A DNA stretch of 46,898 nucleotides from an uncultured Corynebacterium sp. (GCF_902489365.1 NZ_CABTZR010000010.1:1-46898), one strand, 5' to 3'; shown: positions 33,147 to 41,316, counted from the stretch's first letter. Translations and numbers: made by a program. The notes: generated from the sequence alone by a model not told the origin.

Positions 33147-33653
33147 TCAGCTCACGCGGTTGCCCCGAGTCAGCGGCAAGTGCTGCTCACAGGTGCGAAA
33201 CTTGGCCAGGTTATGACGGGCGTCGACCAACGCGTCGTGGTTACCGTTAGGCACGGGAGGTAGCTTGGGACGGCCGGCGAATTCCCAGTACTGCTTGAGC
33301 TCCCGGGTGTAGCGCGGTAGCCCCTTGGGCAGACTCGCCATGTCTCCCCACAGCTGCGCGAGAACCACGTGGTCATAAGCCCCTACCCAGGCCCACAGTT
33401 CGATGGGGGTGGAGTGGCGGCCCAAGAATTCCAGGAGTTCCTCGCGGATGGTCTCGCGTGATTTCCAGACCGGATCCGCCGGGCTCGGGAGCTTGTCCAG
33501 CACATTGTCGCGTACCCACGCGTTGGCCTTGCTCGGATCAAAATCAGTAGATACGGCGTAATACTCGCTTCCATCTTCTCCGACAACGCCGATGGAGACC
33601 AGTTCAATGGTCGATCCGTCCTCGATAAACTCGGTGTCGTAGAAGTAGCGCAC
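33147..33653 (-). CDS. RNase AS, 3'-5' polyadenylate exoribonuclease (Rv2179c type)
   Basis: A 168-residue DEDDh exonuclease, the same length I recall for M. tuberculosis Rv2179c. Catalytic acids are in 'VRYFYDTEF' (Asp and Glu), 'WVGAYDHVVLAQ' (Asp) and 'NHDALVDARHN' (His and Asp). The enzyme trims 3' adenylate tails of RNA. The start is GTG 33653 rather than an in-frame start at 33818, because the protein then begins at the first catalytic strand and TAGGAT (33666-33661) ends exactly 7 nt upstream, giving a leaderless mRNA. Confidence 0.93.
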   Translation of the reverse strand: MRYFYDTEFIEDGSTIELVSIGVVGEDGSEYYAVSTDFDPSKANAWVRDNVLDKLPSPADPVWKSRETIREELLEFLGRHSTPIELWAWVGAYDHVVLAQLWGDMASLPKGLPRYTRELKQYWEFAGRPKLPPVPNGNHDALVDARHNLAKFRTCEQHLPLTRGNRVS

Positions 33654-33701
33654 GTCCCGTATCCTAGTCTGCTGCCTAGAGGAGCCGTGCCACTGGGGGC
33701 C

Positions 33702-33707
33702 TATACT
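33702..33707 (+). promoter_or_regulatory. -10 hexamer of the mannosyltransferase pseudogene
   Basis: TATACT ends 7 nt before GTG 33715. The promoter therefore still looks functional although the gene behind it is broken. Confidence 0.55.
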
Positions 33708-33714
33708 CAACTGC

Positions 33715-34215
33715 GTGAAGAAAGCTCTCTCCTCGCCCCTCCTTCCTCTCCTTCTGGTGGGGCTGGCAACGGTGTCGGGGACTATCCATCTTGCGGCGTC
33801 GATGAACAGCGGCGGCATTGTGCCGTATTACCATGTTGACCTCGATGTCTACTGAGAGGGAGGGCAGGCCCTGCTCCGTGGGGAGAATCTCTACGCCCAA
33901 AGCTACATTCTCGGCAACGGAGTATCGCTGCCTTTTACTTACCCGCCTTTTGCTGCAGCGCTCTTTGCCTTGGTGTCGTGGATGCCGCTGTGGCCACTGT
34001 CTCTCCTCCTTACTGTGGCTTCGCTCGGTGCGCTCGGGGCATGTCTCTATGCCGCTATCTCACGGGGCTGTGCCTGGCCGCGGCCACTGACTTGTCCCCC
34101 ACGGCGAGCAGCTGGAACTGGAGTGGTCCTGGTGGCAGCAGGCTCCAGGTAACGACTATTTCTTTGTCGTGGCGTTCCTTGTCTCAGTGAGTTTCTGGCT
34201 CAAACTCAAGCCTGC
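33715..34215 (+). pseudogene. Decayed GT87-type mannosyltransferase (Rv2181/MptC position)
   Basis: From GTG 33715 the frame encodes a membrane-protein N-terminus that reaches 'HVDLDVY' and hits TGA at 33853. Past the stop the same frame continues with 'EGGQALLRGENLYAQ' and 'LPFTYPPFAAALFAL', the conserved outer loop of GT-C/GT87 mannosyltransferases, to about 34085. From 34106 a different frame (+1) encodes 'EQLELEWSWWQQAPGNDYFF' and a last helix, the typical C-terminal end. The central 200 or more codons are missing. So there is a nonsense change, an internal deletion and a frame change. Position between RNase AS and plsC matches Rv2181, the alpha-1,2-mannosyltransferase of lipomannan branching. 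End coordinate is approximate. Confidence 0.8.
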
Positions 34216-35349
34216 CGAGGGCGGTTCCGTGGTTCGCCTACTCGCACCGATCGGCGGCGGCTTCAGCGTCCAGCCCACAACGGGCACCTTGCCCAAGGCC
34301 CACAACACCAACGACGCAATCGCGCAATAAACAAAGCACATGCTGAGCCAGAACCAGGTATTTTCCAACGGCCACTGACCGGCCAGGCTTACCTCGCGTG
34401 GGTTGAGTGCCATGGGGTAGCCATAGAGGACGGTAAGGCCAATGGGGTGGCCGAGGTAGATGGGCAGCGTGTGGGAGCCGATGAACCGCAGTCCGGTGGA
34501 TAGGACCGGTATATAGGACACGGCCACCGCCGCTGCAATTCCCACCGGAACTTCGAAGAACTGCTCTACCATGCGCACGAGAATATGGACGTCATCTCTC
34601 ACCAACGCCTCCGTGCCTGGCAACAACCACGCGACCTCGACGGCCCCAGCGTAATTATCCCACGCGCGGCGGATAAAGAAGCCGATGGCATAGGCTCCAA
34701 GCATGCCGGAATACGCCCACAAGCTCCGGTAATCCCACTCGCCTTTGAAGGGAGCCTCGATAGCGGAAGCAAAGGCGGAGATTGCATCCCGGAAATAAGC
34801 AGCGGCGACAAAGACGGGAAGGAACATGATGGCCTTCGCAATCGAAGTGAACTGCGCCTGCCATGCGATGAACAGAATAGGGCTAAAACTCAGCGCTAGC
34901 GCCGCCCACCCGGGGAGCTTACGTACGCACCACAGAAAAAGATTAAACAGAATCAGTGAGTGAAGGAACCAGGCCATGGAGTGGCCCACGAGGAGGCTGG
35001 CCGTCATCTGGCTGAAATCGAACACGGGATCCCCGAATACCCAGTGGTACTCCACGCGCTTGGTCTGCTGCTCCACCAGCATCCACACCACATAAGGAAC
35101 AAGAAAGTACCACAGGCGGCGAGTGAAGAGTTCTGCGAAGCTAAAGCGAAAAACCTTTTGCGCGAAGAACCCGCTCACCAAAAAGAACAGGGGCAGGCGC
35201 AGTGGGTCGAGCCACACGTTGAAAGCGGCCAACCACGTGTCACTAGATTCGGGCACGGTGAGCGTGATGTGCAACAGCACGACGCCCAGGATGGAAATCC
35301 CTTTCGCTACATCAGGCCACGCTAAGCGTTGAGACAGGGAGGAAGTCAC
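34156..35349 (-). CDS. Acyltransferase-3 (OafA-type) membrane protein
   Basis: A 397-residue polytopic protein with about ten helices. The catalytic-type His is in 'GISILGVVLLHITL' (helix 1). 'LDPLRLPLFFLVSGFFAQK' and 'SHTLPIYLGHPIGLTVLYG' are AT3 family blocks. Such proteins O-acylate envelope sugars or lipids; the acceptor is unknown. The last 24 residues ('PSAGLSLSQKLTETRNATTKK') are encoded antisense to the remnant of the GT87 pseudogene and may be a recent read-through extension. GTG 35349 starts 3 nt after the plsC stop, so the two genes are probably co-transcribed. Confidence 0.88.
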   Translation of the reverse strand: MTSSLSQRLAWPDVAKGISILGVVLLHITLTVPESSDTWLAAFNVWLDPLRLPLFFLVSGFFAQKVFRFSFAELFTRRLWYFLVPYVVWMLVEQQTKRVEYHWVFGDPVFDFSQMTASLLVGHSMAWFLHSLILFNLFLWCVRKLPGWAALALSFSPILFIAWQAQFTSIAKAIMFLPVFVAAAYFRDAISAFASAIEAPFKGEWDYRSLWAYSGMLGAYAIGFFIRRAWDNYAGAVEVAWLLPGTEALVRDDVHILVRMVEQFFEVPVGIAAAVAVSYIPVLSTGLRFIGSHTLPIYLGHPIGLTVLYGYPMALNPREVSLAGQWPLENTWFWLSMCFVYCAIASLVLWALGKVPVVGWTLKPPPIGASRRTTEPPSAGLSLSQKLTETRNATTKK

Positions 35350-35352
35350 TGA

Positions 35353-36099
35353 CTACCGCGCCTCCGAACTGGGCTCGGCCCCTTCCGGGTAGCCGTGCCC
35401 AGCTTGCAGGGACGCCTTCACGTCGGAGGCATAGACGTCGACGTACGGCTCACCGGACAGCTCAGATAACTGCTTCATCACGAAGTCCGTGAAGGCACGC
35501 ACGGTGGCGTGATCCTGCGGGTCAAGGTTGCGCTCAGCGGCCCATGCGTGGGGGTCGATGGGCTCGCCAACGCGCATGCCGACGCGCACCGGACGCGGAA
35601 CCCACGAACCGATTGGATTAGCCTTCCGGGTGTTGATCATGGCGATCGGTATTACTGTCTCACCGGTGGTTAGCGCGATGCGGGCCATACCGGTGCGCCC
35701 CTTGTAGATGCGGCCATCGGGCGAACGAGTCCCCTCCGGGTAAATACCGAAGAGATCCCCGCGGCCCATAATTTTTTGTGCGCTCACCAGCATCGCGTCC
35801 CCGGCATCCTTGTTGACGCGATCGATCGGCACCTGCCCCACGGAGCTAAAGAACCACTTTTGCAGGCGGCCAACGAAACCGGGGGTGGTGAAGTACTCGC
35901 TCTTTGCCAAGAAGGTGATCTGCCGCGGGCACAACAGCGGAAAGTAGAAGGAGTCCATCACCGCTTGATGGGAGGATACCAAGATTGCCGGACCAGACTC
36001 CGGGATGCGATCCATACCTTCGGACCATGGGCGGTTCCACACTCGAAGGGCCGGGCCGAAAAAGATGTGCTTAAAGGCCCAGTACCACTTGTTTCGCAT
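35353..36099 (-). CDS. plsC: 1-acyl-sn-glycerol-3-phosphate acyltransferase
   Basis: A 248-residue membrane-associated acyltransferase that makes phosphatidic acid from lysophosphatidate. The H-x4-D catalytic motif is in 'LVSSHQAVMDSFYFP'. The substrate motif is 'FGIYPEGTRSPDG', followed by 'GRTGMARIAL' and 'VIPIAMINT'. AGGA lies 9 nt before ATG 36099. It corresponds by position to Rv2182c and to the acyltransferase beside glk in C. glutamicum. Product feeds PIM and phospholipid synthesis, in keeping with pimB' two genes upstream. Confidence 0.93.
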   Translation of the reverse strand: MRNKWYWAFKHIFFGPALRVWNRPWSEGMDRIPESGPAILVSSHQAVMDSFYFPLLCPRQITFLAKSEYFTTPGFVGRLQKWFFSSVGQVPIDRVNKDAGDAMLVSAQKIMGRGDLFGIYPEGTRSPDGRIYKGRTGMARIALTTGETVIPIAMINTRKANPIGSWVPRPVRVGMRVGEPIDPHAWAAERNLDPQDHATVRAFTDFVMKQLSELSGEPYVDVYASDVKASLQAGHGYPEGAEPSSEAR

Positions 36100-36165
36100 C
36101 GCTTATAGTCCTATCTGTGTGTGCCGAGCAAGCGGTACTGCTCGGTGAAAGAAAAATGTGCGGTG

Positions 36166-37122
36166 TTAACCTCGGTGCTCCTGGCGTGCGAGATCAGCGA
36201 CTCCGATCATACCTGCCGCCGATCCCAACTTCGCGGTTGCGACTCGGGCCAGAGGCCTGTGACCGGCTCCGACGATTTGATGAGCCATGGCATCCCGCGC
36301 CCGATCCAGGTACAAATCCGCGTCCTTGGACACCCCGCCACCGATCACGATGAGCTCCGGGTCGAGCACATCTGCCACCATGGACAACCCTTGCCCGAGC
36401 CACTGACCGAAGTTCTCCATGACAGCTATCCCCAGCGGATCGCCCTGCCTAGCTGCTGCGGTGATCTCCTCGCCGGAGGGATTTTCTGGCAAGGTGGTGT
36501 CATACTCGCCGCGCAGCTCTGCGCAGGTGTCCGGCAGAGCGGTTCCGGAAGCGTAGCGCTCTAGGCACCCGCGCTTGCCGCAGGGGCAGAGGCGCCCGCC
36601 CGGAGACACAACAAGGTGCCCGAACTCCGGGGCGGTGCCGAAAGCTCCACGGTAGATTTTTCCCTCAGTAAAAAGCGTGGCGCCAATGCCCGTTCCCACG
36701 GCAAAGAAGACCCATTCTTCGGCACCGCGCCCAGCGCCAAAGCGCCATTCGCCCCACGCGGCTGAATTGGCGTCATGCTCAAGGCGGACCGGTACGTCCA
36801 AACGGCTGCTGAGGATCTCACGTACTGCAGCGTTACGCCACGGCAAATGCGGGGCGAAGCGTACAACTTCGCACTCGGGATCCAAAAAGCCCGCGAGGGC
36901 AAGCCCCACGGCCTCGATGTCATGGGATGCGGCCAAGTTGTCCACGCAGCGAACGATATCATCTTCGAGTGTCTGCGCTTCCCTGGCCGTGGGGACGCTT
37001 GTCGAATCCACAATCTCTCCGGCGGGATTAATCACCGCGGCCCGCAAGTTGGTTCCACCAATATCGAACCCGATGGTGAGGCCACTGTGGCCACCGTCAG
37101 CGGAGGAAGTGTGTTCAAGCAT
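36166..37122 (-). CDS. glk: ROK-family glucokinase
   Basis: A 318-residue sugar kinase. The phosphate-1 loop is 'IGFDIGGTNLRAAVI'; the substrate block is 'LEHDANSAAWGEW', and 'AVGTGIGATLF' is the phosphate-2 region. The zinc-binding ROK signature is 'CPCGKRGCLERYASG'. It phosphorylates glucose with ATP. ATG 37122 overlaps the end of pimB by 8 nt; longer in-frame starts lie inside pimB and add no homology. The gene order pimB'-glk-plsC is conserved in C. glutamicum from memory. Confidence 0.93.
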   Translation of the reverse strand: MLEHTSSADGGHSGLTIGFDIGGTNLRAAVINPAGEIVDSTSVPTAREAQTLEDDIVRCVDNLAASHDIEAVGLALAGFLDPECEVVRFAPHLPWRNAAVREILSSRLDVPVRLEHDANSAAWGEWRFGAGRGAEEWVFFAVGTGIGATLFTEGKIYRGAFGTAPEFGHLVVSPGGRLCPCGKRGCLERYASGTALPDTCAELRGEYDTTLPENPSGEEITAAARQGDPLGIAVMENFGQWLGQGLSMVADVLDPELIVIGGGVSKDADLYLDRARDAMAHQIVGAGHRPLARVATAKLGSAAGMIGVADLARQEHRG

Positions 37123-38275
37123 GACTAGTAGGATATACCCCGACCTGCCCACGATCACATTCCAGAACCTCACGCAATCGGGCGCCCATGATTTCCCACG
37201 TCCAGTGCTCCTCCACGTGACGGCGCCCTGCCACCCCCATGCGGTGGGCCCCGGGGACGTCGCCAAGCAGCGTGCACAGGGCCTGCTCAAGCTCCGGAAC
37301 CGAGGAGCCGCGCACGACGATGCCAGTCTCGGGCATTACTGTTTCCGGTGCCCCACCGGAGTCGCCCGCAATGACCGGCAACCCCGCCGCTTGTGCCTCT
37401 AGGTAAACGATGCCAAGGCCCTCGACGTCGAGTCCCCCACCCCGCGTGCGCGCCGGCATGGCAAAAACATCGGCAGCATGAAGAGCCAACTGCAACTCTT
37501 CGGTGTCCCGTGCCTCCTGCAACACTGCGTCGGGGCAGTACAGACGCGCTAGCTCGCGCAATGTCTGCTCATAGCGTCCGCGGCCGATGATGAGTACCTG
37601 GGCATCCGGGAAGCGTGCCCGTACAGCCGGCATCGCCCGCAAGAGCTGGTCCTGGCCTTTGCGGGGAACCAAGCGGGAGATGCACACGATGACGGGGCCG
37701 GGGCCGAGGCCAAAGTGCTCCCGCGCGCTCTGCTTTTCTCCACCCGTGGCCGGAGTGAAGTCTTCTAGATTAACCGCGGAAGGCAGGTGCACCCAGCGCG
37801 CATGGGTACCAAACGCGGGTTCCAACCTGGTGCGCGTGTAGTCCGAGATATACGTGATGACATCGGCATTCTGGCCAATGCGACGCAGGGCCTGCCGGGC
37901 TATGGGAAGCATGGACCAGCCCACCTCGTGACCGTGCGTCGTGGCAACGATCCGGCGAGCGCCCGCCGCCCGGGCCGCCGACGCCATAAGGGCGAGCGGG
38001 GCCGCCGCTCCAAACCACACGGTCTCGATATCGTATTCACGAATCAGGCTCTGCATCCGGCGCGCGGTGGCTGGTGTCGGAAGCATGATAGTGCGTGGCC
38101 AGCGAACCACGGTATACGGCAGCGTCGAGTCATACTCGGCAGCGTCAGTATCTTGGGTCGAGGCGAAGACGACGACATCCTCCGAGTTGAGGGTTGTCAA
38201 GAAATCTCGAAGGTACGACTGAATCCCGCCGATGGTGGGCGGGAAATCATTCGTTACCAGGAGTGTGCGCGCCAT
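37115..38275 (-). CDS. pimB: Alpha-mannosyltransferase PimB' (GT4)
   Basis: A 386-residue cytosolic GT4 glycosyltransferase that adds the second mannose to phosphatidylinositol mannoside. Acceptor-side 'NDFPPTIGGIQSYLRDFL', donor-side 'ICISRLVPRKGQDQLLRAM', 'VFAMPARTRGGGLDVEGLG' and the nucleotide-sugar motif 'EGLGIVYLEAQAAGLPVIAG' in parts are seen. It starts 3 nt after the stop of the coiled-coil P60 gene. It and MptA feed the same glycolipid pathway, while the branching enzyme encoded between them is decayed. Confidence 0.93.
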   Translation of the reverse strand: MARTLLVTNDFPPTIGGIQSYLRDFLTTLNSEDVVVFASTQDTDAAEYDSTLPYTVVRWPRTIMLPTPATARRMQSLIREYDIETVWFGAAAPLALMASAARAAGARRIVATTHGHEVGWSMLPIARQALRRIGQNADVITYISDYTRTRLEPAFGTHARWVHLPSAVNLEDFTPATGGEKQSAREHFGLGPGPVIVCISRLVPRKGQDQLLRAMPAVRARFPDAQVLIIGRGRYEQTLRELARLYCPDAVLQEARDTEELQLALHAADVFAMPARTRGGGLDVEGLGIVYLEAQAAGLPVIAGDSGGAPETVMPETGIVVRGSSVPELEQALCTLLGDVPGAHRMGVAGRRHVEEHWTWEIMGARLREVLECDRGQVGVYPTSHA

Positions 38276-38278
38276 AGT

Positions 38279-39349
38279 CTAGTAGCGAACGGCGCCTTGA
38301 ACGGGCATGGAATGAAGCGGCACCACCGCCACGGGAACGCCATAGGTGGAGGCGTGAACCACCTGACCATCGCCGATATACATTCCCACGTGGGTAATGC
38401 CGGCGTAATAGCCCACGATGTCTCCGGGCTGTAGTTCATCGATCGGTACTGGGGTGCCGCCAGCAATCTGCGCCTGCGAGGTGCGCGGGATACTCTTCCC
38501 CATCTGTTGATAGCTCCACACCATCAGGCCGGAACAATCGAACACATCAGGGCCCGTCGCACCCCAGCCATACGGGGCGCCAATTCGGGTAAGTGCTGCT
38601 TGGACAGCGGCGGACCCCGAACCATCGGCCAACGCAGCTAGATCAAGGTTGGAAGAGCCACCGAAGTGCTCAACCCATGCCTGGCGCGCCTCGGGACTCA
38701 AGCCATCAACCTTGGATTCGAGTTCCTTCTGCTGCTCTTCCAGGTCAGCCTGCTCCTTGAGAACTGCATTGCGCTGTGCCTGCAATTCGTCGCGCTTGAG
38801 GCGCGCTTCCTCAGTAGCATCGACTGCCTGTTGATGCGCCTCATCGGCCGCGGCGGCGGCAGCCACCATGGCTTCCTCTTCACGCTTGGCAGCCTTCGTC
38901 AAAGCCCCCAGGTACCCCATGCGCTCGACCGCGCTAGCTACGTCGTTGGCATCAAGGGCTGCCGACACTGGCGTCGCCGCGCTTCGGCGGTAGCGCGACT
39001 GTGCCAGGGAATCGATCCGCTGCTGTTGCTCAGCTACAACCACGGAAGCGCCTTCGAACTTGCGCTGCGCCTCCTCAGCCTTACGTTCCAGCTGGCCGAT
39101 CTCCTTCTCCGATTCTGCGAGCTCATCCTCAAGCCCCTTGACTTCCTCACCCTTGGCAGAAACGCGCTGGGCGACGTCCGCCATGCGCTCAATGAGATCG
39201 TTCAAATCCTCGGATGGCTGCTCCTGTGCCGCTTCTTGTGGTTGCTCTTGGAGGAACTCTTGAGCGATTGCGGATGGAGACAACACCACCACCGGAGCCG
39301 CACCCACAACGATTGCAGCGACGGCACACGCAATGCCACGACGCGACAT
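38279..39349 (-). CDS. Secreted coiled-coil NlpC/P60 peptidoglycan endopeptidase
   Basis: A 356-residue exported hydrolase. A Sec signal peptide (about 1-32, ending 'LSPSAIAQ') is followed by a long Glu/Gln/Ala coiled coil (about 45-225), then a NlpC/P60 domain. That domain has catalytic Cys in 'DVFDCSGLMVWSYQQ', His in 'GITHVGMYIGDG' and a third polar residue in 'QVVHAS'. It cleaves the D-Glu-mDAP bond, like mycobacterial RipA/RipC. The coiled coil is the sort that is regulated by FtsEX in other bacteria. ATG 39349 has GGGGGT 6 nt upstream; an upstream in-frame ATG at 39406 would spoil the signal peptide. Confidence 0.93.
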   Translation of the reverse strand: MSRRGIACAVAAIVVGAAPVVVLSPSAIAQEFLQEQPQEAAQEQPSEDLNDLIERMADVAQRVSAKGEEVKGLEDELAESEKEIGQLERKAEEAQRKFEGASVVVAEQQQRIDSLAQSRYRRSAATPVSAALDANDVASAVERMGYLGALTKAAKREEEAMVAAAAAADEAHQQAVDATEEARLKRDELQAQRNAVLKEQADLEEQQKELESKVDGLSPEARQAWVEHFGGSSNLDLAALADGSGSAAVQAALTRIGAPYGWGATGPDVFDCSGLMVWSYQQMGKSIPRTSQAQIAGGTPVPIDELQPGDIVGYYAGITHVGMYIGDGQVVHASTYGVPVAVVPLHSMPVQGAVRY

Positions 39350-39382
39350 GAATACCCCCGAAACTAAGAGAAGGTTAATAGC

Positions 39383-39405
39383 TGACTGAACTATACCCTC
39401 AGTCA
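39383..39405 (-). promoter_or_regulatory. Promoter -10 inside a TGACTGA-N9-TCAGTCA dyad
   Basis: A perfect 7-bp inverted repeat (39383-39389 and 39399-39405) encloses a strong minus-strand -10, TATAGT (39395-39390). It lies about 40 nt upstream of the P60 start at 39349. A repressor bound to the dyad would cover the -10. Confidence 0.55.
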
Positions 39406-39435
39406 AGCAAAAGCGTAACGGCTTCTAGAATAGCC

Positions 39436-39488
39436 GAACCCCTTCCCCACCCTCGCCATCAACATGGCAAGAGCAGTGGAAGGGGTTC
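39436..39488 (-). terminator. Long hairpin downstream of nlpC
   Basis: Eleven-base arms gaaccccttcc (39436-39446) / ggaaggggttc (39478-39488) enclose further pairing around GCCAT...ATGGC. The stem is strong but the following minus-strand run is not T-rich, so termination may be partial or the hairpin may protect a 3' end. Confidence 0.55.
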
Positions 39489-39507
39489 GACAAACTGCCG
39501 GGTTCAC

Positions 39508-40143
39508 TTAGAAGCGAACAGCGGAGTGAATCGGCATGTAGTTCAGGGAGCGCTCGCCGACCGGGGTGCCGGAGTTCAGCGCGTCAATGATGGTGCCGTG
39601 GCCGGTGTAGATACCAACGTGGGATGCACCGGAGTAGTAGACAATAATGTCGCCCGGCTGCAGGGCATCGAGGGAAACCGGGGTACCCGCGGAAGCCTGC
39701 GCCTGCGAAGTGCGCGGAATGGACACGCCAGCCTGGCGGTAAGCCCACGAGGTCAGACCAGAGCAGTCAAAAGCGCTCGGGCCGTTGGCGCCATAGACGT
39801 ACGGGGAACCGACGGCGGAGCGAGCAGCCTCGAGAACCTTCTCACCCACGGACTGAACCGGAGCCGGTGCCGGAGCCTCAGCTACTGGAGCCTCCACAGC
39901 AGCGGCATAGCCAGCGCCCTGGTCAGCCTTGAAGGCCGGAATGTAACGGTCAATGTTCGGCAGCTGCTTGATATTCGGGACGTTCTCCAGACCAGCAACC
40001 TCGAAACGGATATCAGTCTCCGGAACAACAACCTCAGCTGCATTAGCAGCGGCCGGGACGGTAACAGCTGCGGTTGCAGCAACAGCAGCAGTGGATGCGA
40101 TGCGACGGGTGTTCAGGTTGCCCTGACGACGGTGCTTAGCCAC
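39508..40143 (-). CDS. nlpC: Secreted NlpC/P60 peptidoglycan hydrolase
   Basis: A 211-residue exported protein. A basic N-terminus 'VAKHRRQGNLNTRR' and Ala-rich signal peptide (to about 37) precede a variable linker and a C-terminal P60 domain. Catalytic Cys is in 'SAFDCSGLTSWAYRQAG', His in 'GASHVGIYTGHG' and a third polar position at 'TIIDALNSG'. The P60 domain closely matches that of the adjacent gene, so the two are paralogues. I chose GTG 40143 with GGAG 9 nt upstream; TTG 40158 is in frame. From memory, C. glutamicum nlpC at this locus is controlled by MtrAB and by a c-di-AMP riboswitch. Confidence 0.9.
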   Translation of the reverse strand: MAKHRRQGNLNTRRIASTAAVAATAAVTVPAAANAAEVVVPETDIRFEVAGLENVPNIKQLPNIDRYIPAFKADQGAGYAAAVEAPVAEAPAPAPVQSVGEKVLEAARSAVGSPYVYGANGPSAFDCSGLTSWAYRQAGVSIPRTSQAQASAGTPVSLDALQPGDIIVYYSGASHVGIYTGHGTIIDALNSGTPVGERSLNYMPIHSAVRF

Positions 40144-40382
40144 GAATTTAAACTCCAAATCTTCCTGCGCGCCTACTTTCGCTCACTGGGAGAAGGCATT
40201 CCATACGCACGCTCTCCACATGACGCGAACAAAAGCTCTAACCCAAGGGCGGGCCTAGCGTTCGACGATGACCCGTTCCTGTAGGACCATCTCCGCTCGG
40301 CCCCCGAATGTTTAGGAGGGGCCAGACGCGGCGCTTAAATCTTCAGTTCGTATTGAGCACCGGTGATGTGTACACCGTGGCG

Positions 40383-40661
40383 GTAACTCAATGTCTCGAA
40401 TAGGTTACGAAATCATCACGAGCGATGTCGAGTCAGAAACGCAAAACCAGCTTCGTTACCGTCCCGTTATCAAATGGAAACCTAAACGACACGGCCCCCA
40501 ACGGCTCCAGTTCATTACGTACATGTGACCGGCAGATACTTGCGCTCACCTGCAGTAACCCAGAGGGCCTTTCACTCCACACCACTAGACCTTTACCCCG
40601 ACCTAAAGGCCCAAAGGGCCCCCGAAAATATACGGTGTAACCTTCATCACACTCATGTAAC
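40383..40661 (-). promoter_or_regulatory. nlpC upstream region with six GTAAC/GTTAC pentamers and a TATATT -10
   Basis: The pentamer GTAAC or its complement occurs at 40383, 40404, 40455, 40555, 40637 and 40657. The last two are direct repeats 20 bp apart and lie just upstream of a minus-strand TATATT -10 (40632-40627). GTAAC-type repeats are the reported binding pattern of MtrA in actinobacteria. If that -10 is used, nlpC has a leader of about 480 nt, containing hairpins such as GGCCCC/GGGGCC (40299-40323). No recognisable c-di-AMP riboswitch consensus was found by eye. Confidence 0.5.
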
Positions 40662-41316
40662 TCGCCGTCACATCGACCCCATTTGACCCACTGCCCCCTC
40701 CTGAAACCATGCAACAAAGTGGTTCTCTCCTGCGGTTTTATGTCGACCGCGTCACTCCCCCCGAGCAAATGAGAGACCTCCGCGTTGGTGCATTGCACCG
40801 CAATCGCCGCACATCAGACAACCTACAAGGAGGTTAACTGTGGGTAAACACCTCGACAGGTAAACAACGTGGAGGCCACGAGCCCGCTTTCCCAGCCAGC
40901 TCGGTGCCCGCAAGCCGCTCCTCTGTCATCGCATGCACTCACACAAGCTGCAAGCGACCTAGAGCACCCGCCCTACACGCCCGGGCGTGAAAGAGCCCTG
41001 TATCTAGCGAACTCCTTTGAAGCACCCTTCGCGCTCACCCAGCGTGCTGGTGGCGGCTGTTTAAGGCCTATGGTGACCGCGGCGGGATCTCATGCTTCTT
41101 CAACCAAGCCAGTCATAACCTGACTTCGGCCGATTTAGTGCAGAGACAGAATAATTCCTCCCCCACCCAAAATCACGAGTTAGTAGCGTCAAGAGCCCCG
41201 TTGCTTACCCACCCATGACCCAACTCGGGCTGAAGAGAACACATGAATCTAGACAGCTCTAAGGGCCCGTTTCCCCGCAACGCTACAAAAGGAAATGAGA
41301 ACAGGAAATGAGAACG
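40662..41316. other. Gene-free stretch between nlpC promoter and qcrB terminator
   Basis: No convincing coding region is present. Short open frames on both strands lack ribosome sites or family features. The one striking element is a perfect AAGGAGG (40828-40834) 6 nt before GTG 40841 on the plus strand; that frame stops after seven codons ('GKHLDR'). A downstream stretch reads like a protein fragment but has no start. This may be a decayed gene. Confidence 0.4.
41291..41315 (+). repeat. Tandem 13-bp duplication GGAAATGAGAACA
   Basis: GGAAATGAGAACA at 41291-41303 is followed at once by GGAAATGAGAAC at 41304-41315. It lies just downstream of the qcrB terminator and looks like a simple slippage duplication. 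Confidence 0.7.

Noticed and set aside
40144..40620. c-di-AMP (ydaO-type) riboswitch in the nlpC leader
   Set aside because: Expected from C. glutamicum, but the conserved GGGGTGAAT and CCGTCAGCTAAC-like segments were not found on the minus strand; only an Infernal search could settle it.
40433..40798. A 121-codon minus-strand frame upstream of nlpC
   Set aside because: No ribosome site, no recognisable domain, and it contains the nlpC promoter elements; treated as chance.
40869..41123. An 84-codon plus-strand frame in the nlpC-qcrB gap
   Set aside because: Composition is unlike the neighbours, there is no ribosome site, and it overlaps a different frame that looks equally protein-like.
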